Source of the DNA: Microbacterium sp.
Lineage (GTDB): Bacteria > Actinomycetota > Actinomycetes > Actinomycetales > Microbacteriaceae
Direction: 5' to 3'
DNA: 5,897 nt
NCBI GenBank assembly: GCA_003248845.1
Contig: QFPD01000147.1
Coordinates: 1 to 5,897, forward strand
Below the pieces are notes generated by a model. The model was given only the letters and a program-made list of their open reading frames with translations. It did not search any database and was not told the DNA's origin. The position numbers and the translations under genes were made by a program. The stretch's first letter is position 1. Every line of letters begins with the position of its first letter. Below are positions 1 through 5,897 of this stretch, one piece after another.

Positions 1-2496
1 ATGGTGCCCTTGCTGGCGGTCGTCGACGAGCTGCCCGTCCGCACCTCCGGCAAGGTCGATCGCGCCGCTCTGCCGTGGCCGCTGCCGAATGTGGAGCTGC
101 CGGCGACCGACTTCTCCCCGGGGGAGGCCTGGCTCGCGCAGCAGTGGCAGGCGGTGCTCGGGATGCCGGTGACGGGCAACAAGGTCGACTTCTTCGACCT
201 GGGCGGCGGCTCGCTCGCCGCTGCGCAGCTGGTCTCTCGCATCCGCACGCGCGTGCCGGAGTTCTCGGTCGCCGACATCTACGACGTGCCCCGGCTGGGC
301 GCGATGGCTAAGGCGCTCGGCGCGGCGATCCATCAGGAGGAGGCGGGGGAGTTCCACCGCCCCGCGCCGACGCCCCGCCGGATGCAGTGGATGCAGTCGA
401 TCCTCGGGGTCCCGCTGTTCATCCTCTCCGGTATCCGCTGGATGCTGTACCTGCTGACCGCGTCGGCGATCCTGCAGCTCACTCCGGGGTTCGAGGTACT
501 GCCCGACGCCCCGTGGCCGGTGCTCGTGATCGGGCTCCTGCTGTTCGCGACGCCGTTCGGACGCATGGTGATCGCCGCCTGCTCCGCGCGCATCCTCCTC
601 GCGGGGCTCAAGCCCGGCGACTACCCTCGGGGCGGCTGGGTGCACGTGCGGCTGTGGCTGGCCGAGCAAATCGCCGACCAGGTGGATGCCGTGGGCCTCG
701 CCGGAGCACCGTGGATCGGCTACTACGCACGCGCTCTCGGCGCCCGGATCGGCTCCGGTGTCGACCTGCACGCGCTGCCGCCGATCACCGGGATGCTCGA
801 GATCGGCGACGGCGCAGCGATCGAGCCCGAAGTCGACCTGTCCGGGTACTGGATCGACGGGGACGTGGTGCGCATCGGCGGCATCCGGATCGGCGCCGAG
901 GCCACGGTCGGATCGCGCAGCACGCTCGCACCGGGCACCCGCATCGGTCGGCGCGCCGCGATCGCCCCCGGCTCGGCGGTCTTCGGCCGTGTCCGCGCCG
1001 ATCAGACCTGGGCGGGCTCACCCGCCGAGCGGATCGGCGGCAGGTCCGGGCGGTGGCCGGCCGAGCGCGCCCCCGCTCCGACCCGCTGGGTGTGGGCGTA
1101 CGCGGCTTCGGGGCTCGGACTCGCGCTGCTGCCGTTGCTCGCGTTCGCGGTCGGCGGGCTCGTCGTCGCTCGCGGCGTGGCGGGCACCGATGCGCTCCCC
1201 GCGGCCTTCGGCGGTGCGCTTCTCTGGCTCGTGCCCGGGGTGCTCGTCGCGGGCGTCGTCTTCGCGGTGACTGTGCTCGTCGCGGTGCGACTCCTTTCGA
1301 TCGGCCTGCGCGAAGGCATCCACCCCGTCCGCAGCCGCATCGGATGGCAGGCGTGGACGATCGAGCGACTGTTGGACTCGGCGCGCACGATCCTCTTCCC
1401 GCTGTACTCGAGCCTGTTCACTCCGGTCTGGTTGCGGATGCTCGGGGCGCGGGTGGGGCACGACGTCGAAGCCTCCACCGTGCTGCTGCTGCCCTCGATG
1501 ACCCGCATCGAGGACGGCGCGTTCCTCGCGGATGACACGATGGTCGCCTCCTACGAGCTGCGCGGCGGGTGGATGCGGCTCGGCGAGGTCCGCATCGGCA
1601 AGCGCGCCTTCCTCGGGAACTCGGGGATGGCGGCGCCCGGCCACCGCGTGCCGCGCGACGGCCTCGTCGCCGTGCTCTCCGCCGCCCCCGCGAAGGCGAA
1701 GGCCGGGTCGTCGTGGCTCGGCTCGCCCGCCGTGCGTCTGCGACGACTGTCCGCGGAGGGCGACCAGTCGCGCACCTACCAGCCGCCGCCCCGACTGCGG
1801 GTCGCGCGGGCGCTGTGGGAGCTGTGCCGGATCGTCCCGGTCGTGGTCACCTGCGCGATCGGCCTGCTGGTGCTGTTCACGCTCGCCGCGATGATCGACG
1901 TGCTCGGCCTCGTCGGGGCGGTCCTTCTCTCCGGGCTCGTGATGATGATCGCGGGAGCTCTCGCCGCCGGCATCTCCACGATCGCGAAATGGCTGATCGT
2001 GGGGCCGATCCGTGTCGGCGAGCATCCGCTCTGGTCGAGCTTCGTCTGGCGCACCGAGGTGTCCGACACCTTCACCGAGATGGTCGCCGCGCCGTGGTTC
2101 GCCAGAGCCGCCGCCGGTACGCCGGCCCTGGCGGTGTGGCTGCGCTCCCTCGGCGCCACGATCGGTCGCGGCGTGTGGTGCGACAGCTACTGGCTGCCCG
2201 AGCCGGACCTCGTGACGCTCGGCGACGGGTCGACCGTGAACCGGGGCTGCGTTGTGCAGACGCACCTGTTCCATGATCGAATCATGAGTATGGACACCGT
2301 CGAACTCGATACCGGGGCGACCCTCGGGCCCCACAGTGTCATCCTCCCCGCCGCCTCGATCGGCGCGCACGCGACCGTGGGCCCCGCCTCCCTCGTCATG
2401 CGCGGCGAGTCGGTCCCGGTCGGATCGCGCTGGAGCGGCAACCCCATCGGCCCCTGGCGCGCGGTGAAGGCCCGGGCCTACCAGTCGACATCGTGA
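1..2496 (+). CDS. Pls/PosA-family NRPS-like membrane synthetase (5' partial)
   Basis: C-terminal 831 residues of a single-module, membrane-bound NRPS-like enzyme. The window starts inside the gene: residues 11-25 are the last adenylation motif (A10, LPVRTSGKVDR, catalytic-type Lys18), so the Met at base 1 is internal and roughly 450-500 residues are missing. A carrier domain follows (about 40-108), with FFDLGGGSL and the phosphopantetheine-accepting Ser71. The rest is three units of paired hydrophobic helices (about 133-198, 363-432, 608-665), each followed by a hexapeptide beta-helix block (about 235-345, 475-582, 710-820) ending in a W-x-G-S/N-P motif (TWAGSP, SWLGSP, RWSGNP). From family knowledge, this A-T-six-helix-three-tandem-domain plan is that of Streptomyces epsilon-poly-lysine synthetase, where the C-terminal region joins amino acids into isopeptides. 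There is no thioesterase or classical condensation domain. The substrate cannot be read here. It overlaps the M1 peptidase gene by 4 bases. The family call is firm; the product is inferred and open. Confidence 0.93.
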   Translation: MVPLLAVVDELPVRTSGKVDRAALPWPLPNVELPATDFSPGEAWLAQQWQAVLGMPVTGNKVDFFDLGGGSLAAAQLVSRIRTRVPEFSVADIYDVPRLGAMAKALGAAIHQEEAGEFHRPAPTPRRMQWMQSILGVPLFILSGIRWMLYLLTASAILQLTPGFEVLPDAPWPVLVIGLLLFATPFGRMVIAACSARILLAGLKPGDYPRGGWVHVRLWLAEQIADQVDAVGLAGAPWIGYYARALGARIGSGVDLHALPPITGMLEIGDGAAIEPEVDLSGYWIDGDVVRIGGIRIGAEATVGSRSTLAPGTRIGRRAAIAPGSAVFGRVRADQTWAGSPAERIGGRSGRWPAERAPAPTRWVWAYAASGLGLALLPLLAFAVGGLVVARGVAGTDALPAAFGGALLWLVPGVLVAGVVFAVTVLVAVRLLSIGLREGIHPVRSRIGWQAWTIERLLDSARTILFPLYSSLFTPVWLRMLGARVGHDVEASTVLLLPSMTRIEDGAFLADDTMVASYELRGGWMRLGEVRIGKRAFLGNSGMAAPGHRVPRDGLVAVLSAAPAKAKAGSSWLGSPAVRLRRLSAEGDQSRTYQPPPRLRVARALWELCRIVPVVVTCAIGLLVLFTLAAMIDVLGLVGAVLLSGLVMMIAGALAAGISTIAKWLIVGPIRVGEHPLWSSFVWRTEVSDTFTEMVAAPWFARAAAGTPALAVWLRSLGATIGRGVWCDSYWLPEPDLVTLGDGSTVNRGCVVQTHLFHDRIMSMDTVELDTGATLGPHSVILPAASIGAHATVGPASLVMRGESVPVGSRWSGNPIGPWRAVKARAYQSTS
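211..213 (+). other. Phosphopantetheine attachment serine codon of the carrier domain
   Basis: This TCG codon encodes Ser71 in the carrier core motif FFDLGGGSLAAAQL (residues 64-77). In NRPS carrier proteins this serine receives the 4'-phosphopantetheine arm from coenzyme A. The full GGxS context with its preceding acidic residue is kept, so the domain should be modifiable. The transferase gene at 3805-4362 is a candidate to modify it. Confidence 0.88.
397..2445 (+). repeat. Threefold protein-level repeat: helix pair plus hexapeptide beta-helix
   Basis: The C-terminal region of the synthetase consists of three diverged copies of one unit, at about residues 133-345, 363-582 and 608-820. Each begins with two hydrophobic segments. 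It continues with a recurring phrase (YYARALGARIG, PVWLRMLGARVG, AVWLRSLGATIG), then hexapeptide-type turns (for example IGDGAAI, IEDGAFL, LGDGSTV), and closes with W-x-G-S/N-P. The copies are divergent in protein, and I saw no recent DNA-level duplication. The middle copy has a degenerate helix with an Ala/Lys-rich insertion near residues 561-568. The third copy carries THLFHDR (754-760), absent from the other two. Confidence 0.8.
2493..2496 (+). promoter_or_regulatory. GTGA stop-start overlap: translational coupling of synthetase and M1 peptidase
   Basis: GTG (2493-2495) starts the M1 gene and TGA (2494-2496) ends the synthetase. The only purine-rich stretch upstream (GTGAAGG, 2464-2470) lies about 22 bases from the start, too far for a normal ribosome binding site. 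Re-initiation by the terminating ribosome is the likely mechanism, tying peptidase output to synthetase output. Confidence 0.75.
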
Positions 2497-3791
2497 GCGG
2501 GCACGACCCCTACGCGCCCGAGAGCGGCGATCCGAGCTTCGACGTCGAGTCCTACGACCTCGCCCTCGACTACCGGGTGCGCACGAACCGCCTCGACGGG
2601 CGCGCGACCATCAACGCTGTGGCGGCGGTGGCGACCTCGTCGATCGCGCTCGATCTGATCGGCCTCCGCGCCACGCGGGTACGTGTGGACGGCGACCGGC
2701 GAACCACCTTCCGACAGGGGCCGCGAAAGCTCCGGGTGACGCTGCCGCGGCGCATGCAGCCCGGGGAGCGCTTCTCGATAGAGGTCGCCTACGCGGGTGC
2801 GCCCGCTCCGCGACGCTCGCGCTGGGGAGCGATCGGCTGGGAGGAGCTCGACGACGGCGCGCTCGTGGCGTCCCAGCCCACCGGCGCGCCCACCTGGTTC
2901 CCCTGCAACGATCGCCCCGACGACCGCGCACGCATGCGCCTGTCGGTGACGACGGATGCCGGCTACCTCCCCGTCCCCACGGGGCGCCCGGTCTCGCTGT
3001 CGACCGCGCACGGAAAGGTCACCGCCGTCGCCGAGTCGTCCGTCCCGGTCGCGACCTACCTCGCCGCCGTCCACGTCGGCCGGTACACGGCCGAACAGCT
3101 CCCGGGCGACCGGCGCGTCCGTCTCGTCGCCCCGCCCGCGCTCCGCAAGCAGGCGGAACTGGCGTTCGCGGAGGTTCCCGCGATGCTCCAGCTCTTCGAG
3201 CATGCTTTCGGCACGTATCCGCAGGAGGACTGCACGCTGGTCGTCACGCCCGACGTGCTCGAGATCCCCCTCGAGGCGCAGGGTCTGGCCGTGTTCGGCG
3301 TCAACCACCTCCACCCCGACGAGCACCGCCTCATCGCGCATGAGCTGTCGCACCAGTGGTTCGGCAACAGCGTCGGCGTCGGCCGGTGGCGGGACATCTG
3401 GCTCAACGAAGGATTCGCCTGCTACGCCGAGTGGCTGTGGTCCGAGGAGTCGGGCGGGCCGACCCTCACGCAGAAGGCTGCGAAGCACCACGGTCGGCTC
3501 GCCGCGCTGGCGCAGGACCTCACACTGGGCGATCCGGGGCCCGACCTCATGTTCGATGATCGCGTGTACAAGCGCGGAGCGCTCACCCTCTATGCGCTGC
3601 GCTGCATCATCGGGGCCGAGCTCTTCGCCCGGGTGGTCGCGGAGTGGACGAGCGCGCACCGGCATGCCCTCGCCACGAGCGAGGACCTCCGCGCGCTCGC
3701 TGCCCGCGTCTCGGGCCACGATCTGGAGGCGCTCTTCCGGGCCTGGCTCGACGAGACCCCTCTGCCGCCCTTTCCCAATCCCGCGCGCTGA
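2493..3791 (+). CDS. Compact M1-family zinc metallopeptidase (aminopeptidase-like)
   Basis: A 432-residue member of peptidase family M1 (aminopeptidase N / leukotriene A4 hydrolase clan), far shorter than the roughly 850-residue aminopeptidase N but typical of compact actinobacterial members. An N-terminal beta-saddle domain (about 15-200) contains PTWFPCNDRP (133-142). The catalytic domain has HELSH (zinc ligands His283 and His287, base Glu284) and WLNEGFA with the third ligand Glu306, 18 residues after HELSH. VYKRGAL (358-364) supplies the expected catalytic Tyr359. The classical GxMEN exopeptidase motif is replaced by PLEAQGLAVF (259-268). There is no signal peptide or membrane segment, so it should be cytosolic. 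The GTG start is set by its overlap (GTGA) with the synthetase stop. No good Shine-Dalgarno precedes it, which suggests translational coupling. I infer that it acts on the synthetase product, as polylysine-degrading zinc aminopeptidases do in polylysine producers; a general aminopeptidase is the alternative. Confidence 0.93.
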   Translation: MSGHDPYAPESGDPSFDVESYDLALDYRVRTNRLDGRATINAVAAVATSSIALDLIGLRATRVRVDGDRRTTFRQGPRKLRVTLPRRMQPGERFSIEVAYAGAPAPRRSRWGAIGWEELDDGALVASQPTGAPTWFPCNDRPDDRARMRLSVTTDAGYLPVPTGRPVSLSTAHGKVTAVAESSVPVATYLAAVHVGRYTAEQLPGDRRVRLVAPPALRKQAELAFAEVPAMLQLFEHAFGTYPQEDCTLVVTPDVLEIPLEAQGLAVFGVNHLHPDEHRLIAHELSHQWFGNSVGVGRWRDIWLNEGFACYAEWLWSEESGGPTLTQKAAKHHGRLAALAQDLTLGDPGPDLMFDDRVYKRGALTLYALRCIIGAELFARVVAEWTSAHRHALATSEDLRALAARVSGHDLEALFRAWLDETPLPPFPNPAR

Positions 3792-3804
3792 CCTCTCGGC
3801 GTGC

Positions 3805-4362
3805 TCAGCCGCGCCGCACCGCGACGCTCACCAGGATGCCAGGGGGACCGTCCGGCTCCCGTCCGACGTATGTCGCCTCCGCGAGGCGGGCGGTCCAACC
3901 GTCACGGGCAGCCGTGATCTGCACCTCGGTCGGATCCGCTCGCAGGGCCCGCCCGTCGGCCTTCAGCACCGCCTCGGTGCGCACCCACCGCAGCACCCCG
4001 CCCGGCACGCCGCCCGCGGCATCGCGCACCGCGTCGACGAGCGGCTCGGCGTCGATTCCGAAGCCTCCGCGGGTTCCGTGCCCCGCGCAGGTTCCGTGCC
4101 CCGCGGAGAGCCCCTGGCCCGTGGAGACCTCCCGGTGGATGCCGGCGATCGCGAACCCGCCCGCATAACTCACCGAGGCGAGCCAGGGCGTGTTCAGGAC
4201 ATGCACCGGCCCGTGCGTGGACGCGCCGCAGTGCGGGCATCGGCTTGCCAGCACGGCATCCGGCAGGCCCTCTTCCGCCAGCAGCTCGCGCAGCAGGCGC
4301 CGGGCCGCGGCGCGACGCTCCGGGTGCCCGGCGCGCGTCCACGCCCACCGTACGCCGTCCAC
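3805..4362 (-). CDS. Short Sfp-type 4'-phosphopantetheinyl transferase
   Basis: A 185-residue protein with the order of motifs expected of Sfp-type 4'-phosphopantetheinyl transferases, which move the phosphopantetheine arm of CoA onto carrier-protein serines. Visible motifs are CPHCGASTHG (42-51), SVSYAGGFAIAG (63-74, the S-[LV]-S-H/Y region), GIDAE (102-106, Mg-binding Asp104 and Glu106), and WVRTEAVLKADG (126-137, Glu130 and Lys134), equivalent to WxxKExxxKA. It is shorter than the usual 210-250 residues. The Lys normally before the motif Glu is Thr129. A six-residue tandem duplication (86-97) sits just before GIDAE. The start is GTG, 2 bases after the mutT1 stop and without a clear ribosome binding site, so it is probably coupled to mutT1. 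A natural client is the carrier domain of the converging synthetase gene. The family assignment is strong; the partner is inferred. Confidence 0.86.
   Translation of the reverse strand: MDGVRWAWTRAGHPERRAAARRLLRELLAEEGLPDAVLASRCPHCGASTHGPVHVLNTPWLASVSYAGGFAIAGIHREVSTGQGLSAGHGTCAGHGTRGGFGIDAEPLVDAVRDAAGGVPGGVLRWVRTEAVLKADGRALRADPTEVQITAARDGWTARLAEATYVGREPDGPPGILVSVAVRRG
4072..4107. repeat. Tandem 18-bp direct repeat inside the transferase gene
   Basis: Two head-to-tail 18-base units lie at 4072-4089 and 4090-4107. The plus-strand unit is GGTTCCGTGCCCCGCGCA and the second copy differs at one base. Read on the minus strand they encode SAGHGT then CAGHGT (residues 86-97 of the transferase). The unit is a multiple of three, so the frame is kept. 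It looks like a recent replication-slippage duplication or a small variable-number repeat. Confidence 0.9.
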
Positions 4363-4364
4363 GC

Positions 4365-5303
4365 TCAGAGCTTCGGCTCGTGCGTTTCGATGCAGGCGAT
4401 GCCCGAGCCGGGGTGTTCCCGCGAGAGGTGCACGACCGAGAACGAGCCGGGCTCGAGCGCGGAGGCGCTGCCGAGATACGACCCGCGGAGCGTGCCCGTC
4501 GCGAGCGCGAGCTCAGCGAGGATGCCGGGCAGCACCGGACCGTGGCTGCACAGCACGGCGCTCTTGCGCGAACGCACGCGCTTGCCGATGACAGCGCGAA
4601 GGTCCGAGCTGCCGTCCTCCCAGGCATCCTGACTGATGAGGGGCGTCCGCTCGATCGTGCGTCCGAGCGCCGCGGCGAGGGGGGTCACCGTCGTGACGCA
4701 GCGCACGGCATCGCTCGACACGACGCGCCGCACGCCGAACGCGCGCAGCGGGCCGACGAGGGCGTGCGCTTGGCGCGTGCCGCGCCCGGTGAGCGGGCGT
4801 GCGGCATCCGCACCGTCCCACTCCTCGCGCGGCAGCGCCTTGGCGTGGCGGAGCACGATGATCGGGAAGGTCGAAAGGATTCCGTCGTCGACGTACCGCA
4901 GGAACTGATCGAGGATCTCGACGTCGACGGGATACGACAGGTAGCCCCGGGCCTTGCGCGGCGAAACCCACTCGATCGCGGCGATCTCCTTGTTCGGGAC
5001 GAACGCCGACGCCCGGATGGCCTTGTCCGTCGCCTCCGCCGCCCAATAGTGCACGATCTTCTGGCGTCCCTTGGCCATGCGATAGCGCGAGACGCCGACG
5101 GGGATGCCGAGGTGCACCGCGATACCGGTCTCTTCGAAGATCTCGCGCACCGCCGTCTCGGCGAGCGTCTCCCCGGGGTCGACCTTGCCCTTGGGGAGGG
5201 TGACGTCGGCGTAGGCGGTGCGATGGATCACCAGGATCCGAAGCTTTCCGTCGACGACGCGCCACACGACCCCGCCTGCGGCGAAGACGGCCGTCTCGGT
5301 CAT
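4365..5303 (-). CDS. mutT1: MutT1-type Nudix hydrolase with C-terminal histidine phosphatase domain
   Basis: A 312-residue two-domain enzyme. The N-terminal Nudix domain (about 5-138) has a complete Nudix box at residues 39-61: Gly39, Glu45, then REIFEETGI (53-61) with metal-binding Glu57 and Glu58. The C-terminal domain (about 146-310) is a SixA-like histidine phosphatase: LRHAKA (151-156, phospho-acceptor His153), SSDAVRCVTTV (196-206, with Arg201) and LCSHGP (251-256, second His254). Length and domain order match mycobacterial MutT1, which hydrolyses 8-oxo-(d)GTP and diadenosine polyphosphates, so nucleotide-pool sanitising in the cytosol is the likely role. The ATG at 5303-5301 is chosen because it overlaps the ppk1 stop as ATGA and begins directly with MTETAVFAAGGVVWR. 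A start further upstream (5429) would add 42 residues of low-complexity sequence overlapping ppk1 and is rejected. The transferase gene starts 2 bases after its stop. Confidence 0.94.
   Translation of the reverse strand: MTETAVFAAGGVVWRVVDGKLRILVIHRTAYADVTLPKGKVDPGETLAETAVREIFEETGIAVHLGIPVGVSRYRMAKGRQKIVHYWAAEATDKAIRASAFVPNKEIAAIEWVSPRKARGYLSYPVDVEILDQFLRYVDDGILSTFPIIVLRHAKALPREEWDGADAARPLTGRGTRQAHALVGPLRAFGVRRVVSSDAVRCVTTVTPLAAALGRTIERTPLISQDAWEDGSSDLRAVIGKRVRSRKSAVLCSHGPVLPGILAELALATGTLRGSYLGSASALEPGSFSVVHLSREHPGSGIACIETHEPKL
5300..5303 (-). promoter_or_regulatory. ATGA stop-start overlap between ppk1 and mutT1
   Basis: On the minus strand ATG (5303-5301) starts mutT1 and TGA (5302-5300) ends ppk1. 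The upstream bases are G/C-rich without a clear Shine-Dalgarno, so mutT1 is probably translated by coupling to ppk1 on one transcript. Confidence 0.75.
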
Positions 5304-5897
5304 CGCACCGCCCGCGCCCGCCGGCGGCGCTGGATCTGCGTCATCGTGCGCTCCTGCAGGTCGACGAGCGGCGTGCCCGACTCGGAGACGTGGTGGCGCA
5401 CCCAGTCGCCCGCGGGCTCCAGATGCCACGAACTCGTCTCGTCGCTCATGGCGACGTCGAAGAGGTCGACGAGCTCCCTGACGTGCGCAGGGGCGACGAC
5501 GCGCACGAGCGCCTCGACGCGGCGATCGAGATTCCGGTGCATCATGTCGGCGCTGCCGATGTACACCTGCGGGTCACCGTCGTTCGCGAACGCGAAGATG
5601 CGGGAATGCTCGAGGTAGCGCCCGAGGATCGAGCGCACCGTGATGTTGTCGCCGACGCCGTCGAGGCCGACCTTGAGCGAGCAGATGCCGCGCACCCAGA
5701 CGTCGACGCGCACGCCCGCGGCGCTCGCGCGGTAGAGCGCGTCGATGATCTGCTCGTCGACCATCGAGTTGACCTTGATGCGGATATGCGCCGGCTTGCC
5801 GTCCTGCGCGTTGCGGCGTTCCTTGTCGATGAGCCGCAGCAGCCCCTTGCGCAGGTGCAGCGGCGCCACCAGCAAACGCTTGAACTTCTTCTCGATC
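5300..5897 (-). CDS. ppk1: Polyphosphate kinase 1, C-terminal part (5' partial)
   Basis: The last 198 residues of polyphosphate kinase, which reversibly transfers the gamma phosphate of ATP to inorganic polyphosphate. The reading frame stays open to the window edge (first complete codon ATC at 5896-5894, giving IEKKFKRLLVAPLHLR), so the start lies outside the window. This is the second phospholipase-D-like catalytic half. Recognisable conserved segments are LLVAPLHLRKGL, KVNSMVDEQIIDALY, VWVRGICSLKVG, RYLEHSRIFAF (its His codon at 5608-5606 probably matches the second catalytic His of the E. coli enzyme), and VYIGSADMMHRNLDRRVE. The extreme C-terminus is a basic RRRRARAVR tail. The catalytic His that is autophosphorylated lies upstream, outside the window. 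It overlaps mutT1 by 4 bases, a pairing of phosphate and nucleotide metabolism seen in other actinobacteria (mycobacterial ppk1 and mutT1 are also neighbours). Confidence 0.96.
   Translation of the reverse strand, partial: IEKKFKRLLVAPLHLRKGLLRLIDKERRNAQDGKPAHIRIKVNSMVDEQIIDALYRASAAGVRVDVWVRGICSLKVGLDGVGDNITVRSILGRYLEHSRIFAFANDGDPQVYIGSADMMHRNLDRRVEALVRVVAPAHVRELVDLFDVAMSDETSSWHLEPAGDWVRHHVSESGTPLVDLQERTMTQIQRRRRARAVR

Noticed and set aside
1..3. ATG at the first base as the true start of the synthetase
   Set aside because: The adenylation A10 motif begins ten residues later, so the start must lie well upstream of the window.
2272..2286. Perfect inverted repeat CATGAT-CGA-ATCATG
   Set aside because: It looks like an operator, but it lies inside the third beta-helix block and encodes part of the HDRIMS segment. 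Its bases are explained by that protein sequence, and it is far from any transcription start.
1018..2370. Long open frame of 450 codons on the minus strand opposite the synthetase
   Set aside because: Rich in Arg, Gly, Asp and His with no recognisable domain. It is the usual high-GC shadow of the strongly supported plus-strand gene.
2478..3719. 413-codon minus-strand frame opposite the M1 peptidase
   Set aside because: Antisense shadow in high-GC DNA. The plus strand carries unmistakable zinc peptidase motifs and the minus product has none.
3797..3816. Possible shared terminator hairpin between the convergent genes
   Set aside because: Only a 5-bp stem with a 10-base loop and no T-run on either strand; expected by chance in DNA this GC-rich.
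2956..4632. 558-codon plus-strand frame across the convergent junction
   Set aside because: Ser/Arg/Pro-rich low-complexity product running over three supported genes in the wrong frame or strand.
5304..5429. Upstream in-frame extension of the mutT1 gene
   Set aside because: It adds 42 residues of Ala/Arg/Pro-rich sequence overlapping ppk1 in another frame. The family N-terminus fits the ATG that overlaps the ppk1 stop.
4245..5618. 457-codon plus-strand frame opposite mutT1 and ppk1
   Set aside because: Arg/Ala-rich antisense shadow with no domain, while the minus strand encodes intact Nudix, phosphatase and polyphosphate kinase motifs.

Overview
The window is high-GC, essentially fully coding DNA from an actinobacterium. 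Gene families, codon use and the compact overlapping layout fit Microbacteriaceae (Microbacterium-like), but that placement is inferred. It holds five genes in two converging blocks. Four are joined by overlapping or near-abutting start and stop codons. No RNA gene, CRISPR array, insertion sequence or origin is visible, and no non-coding gap exceeds 13 bases.

Plus-strand block (1-3791). It opens inside a large membrane-bound NRPS-like synthetase, whose 5' end lies outside the window. The visible part holds the last motif of an adenylation domain, one carrier domain, and then three successive units of paired membrane helices plus a hexapeptide-repeat left-handed beta-helix. This is the C-terminal plan of the Pls/PosA family, whose founding member is the epsilon-poly-L-lysine synthetase of Streptomyces albulus. 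Its stop codon overlaps by 4 bases (GTGA) the start of a compact cytosolic M1 zinc metallopeptidase.

Minus-strand block (5897-3805). It reads ppk1 (polyphosphate kinase C-terminus, 5' end outside the window), then mutT1 (Nudix plus histidine phosphatase), overlapping ppk1 by ATGA, then a short Sfp-type 4'-phosphopantetheinyl transferase 2 bases downstream. The two blocks converge with 13 bases between stop codons and no convincing terminator.

How the genes may work together. The synthetase needs a phosphopantetheine arm on its carrier domain, and the neighbouring transferase is a natural candidate to supply it. The translationally coupled M1 peptidase could trim, recycle or detoxify the amino-acid polymer or amide that is made. 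The window may therefore hold a minimal make, activate and degrade module for a poly(amino acid), next to phosphate and nucleotide housekeeping genes. The product is unknown because the substrate-selecting part of the adenylation domain lies outside the window.
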